Shown here piece by piece: positions 33,175-33,604 of a stretch of 33,604 nt of DNA (position 1 is its first letter; each line of letters begins with the position of its first letter). Source of the DNA: Desulfarculales bacterium. Its GTDB lineage: Bacteria > Desulfobacterota > Desulfarculia > Desulfarculales > Desulfarculaceae. The DNA is taken from contig JAIRYI010000097.1 in assembly GCA_031267815.1 (NCBI GenBank), positions 1 through 33,604 on the forward strand, in the 5' to 3' direction. The notes under the pieces are model-generated. The model was given only the letters and a program-made list of their open reading frames with translations. It did no database searches and had not been told where the DNA came from. A program made the position numbers and the translations under genes.

Positions 33175-33604
33175 TTATTCCTTCATATTAATCCCGGCGG
33201 GCGCGGAAGCCCGGCGGGCGCGGAAATCTGCGGCCATTATACTTTGTATTTTATCGCTTAATTGCCGCGATGCCAATATATTGACCCGTCTGGCTCCGGG
33301 GCCGCAATAATCAAGAGCAAGGCATAAGTCGCCGCGCTCGCTCAAGACGGCGTTTTTACACCATTCCACCGCCAATATTCCGTTGCGCGCCTCTTCGACG
33401 AGATCCAGGTCAGCCGCTTCGAAAGCGGATAAACGGTAACAGTCGGCATGATAGAGAGGGATGGCGGTGGGATATATGTTGAGCAGGGCAAAGGTCGGGC
33501 TGAGTACATCGTATTCTCCGCTCAGTCCCAGGCCATGGGCCAAGCCGCGCACTAAAGTGGTTTTACCGGAACCCAGAGGCCCGTCCAGCAATACTATGGC
33601 GCCG
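33175..33604 (-). CDS. tsaE: tRNA threonylcarbamoyladenosine biosynthesis ATPase TsaE, 5' end outside the window
   Basis: P-loop ATPase of the TsaB-TsaD-TsaE complex for t6A. The visible part begins inside the protein with VLLDGPLGSGKTTLVRG (Walker A GSGKT), then SPTFALLNIY, the HADCYRL motif and AVEWCKNA. The N-terminal helix region normally preceding the P-loop is cut off by the right edge, so a TTG at 33591 should not be taken as the start. It ends nine bases before lysC. Confidence 0.93.
   Translation of the reverse strand, partial: GAIVLLDGPLGSGKTTLVRGLAHGLGLSGEYDVLSPTFALLNIYPTAIPLYHADCYRLSAFEAADLDLVEEARNGILAVEWCKNAVLSERGDLCLALDYCGPGARRVNILASRQLSDKIQSIMAADFRARRASAPAGINMKE

Noticed and set aside
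1-33604. tRNA, rRNA or CRISPR array
   Set aside because: I found no cloverleaf-like sequence, no rRNA signature and no regularly spaced repeats in the gaps between genes.

Overview
The window looks like chromosomal DNA of a flagellated, Gram-negative, deltaproteobacterium-like organism (Desulfobacterota in the broad sense). The evidence is the flagellar order flgB-flgC-fliE-fliF-fliG-fliH-fliI-fliJ followed by a MotE-like protein with an MgtE-N-type segment, sigma-54 type promoters in front of flagellar genes, and lipid A modification genes that imply an outer membrane. This assignment is inferred from gene content only.

Layout. 1-3115 (minus strand): rpsA (ribosomal protein S1), then sppA, then a decayed Rpn-family fragment, then the start of an apparently intact Rpn-family nuclease that runs off the left edge. 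3161-12230 (plus strand): an envelope block with an RmlD-type reductase, a small lipoprotein, a TonB-family protein and a complete-looking arnB-arnC-arnA-arnD-arnT set for adding 4-amino-4-deoxy-L-arabinose (L-Ara4N) to lipid A. Ugd and the ArnE/ArnF flippase are not in the window. 12201-23512 (minus strand): the flagellar basal-body and export block, ending in a dinG-type helicase that directly abuts the motE-like gene. The block is interrupted between fliI and fliJ by a secreted SGNH hydrolase with its own AT-rich upstream region, and fliJ then has its own sigma-54 promoter. 23859-26351: comEC. 26352-26868: gene-poor, holding a remnant of an IS256-type transposase. 26869-33604 (minus strand): housekeeping genes rplM-rpsI, panC, tsaD-rsmA, fbp, lysC and the 3' part of tsaE.

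How the genes work together. ArnA (two domains), ArnB, ArnC, ArnD and ArnT cover decarboxylation of UDP-glucuronate, transamination, formylation, transfer to undecaprenyl phosphate, deformylation, and final transfer to lipid A. This should lower the negative surface charge and raise tolerance of cationic peptides. The flagellar genes encode the proximal rod (FlgB, FlgC), the rod-MS ring junction (FliE), the MS ring (FliF), the switch (FliG) and the export ATPase group (FliH, FliI, FliJ). TsaD and TsaE both serve t6A synthesis on tRNA.

The points most worth a second look are the SGNH hydrolase, which resembles the mycobacterial acyltransferase/arylesterase type, and its insertion into the flagellar cluster; the two matching sigma-54 sites; the decayed and intact Rpn pair; and the missing conventional start for the sppA signal anchor. 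I saw no rRNA, tRNA, CRISPR array or complete insertion sequence.
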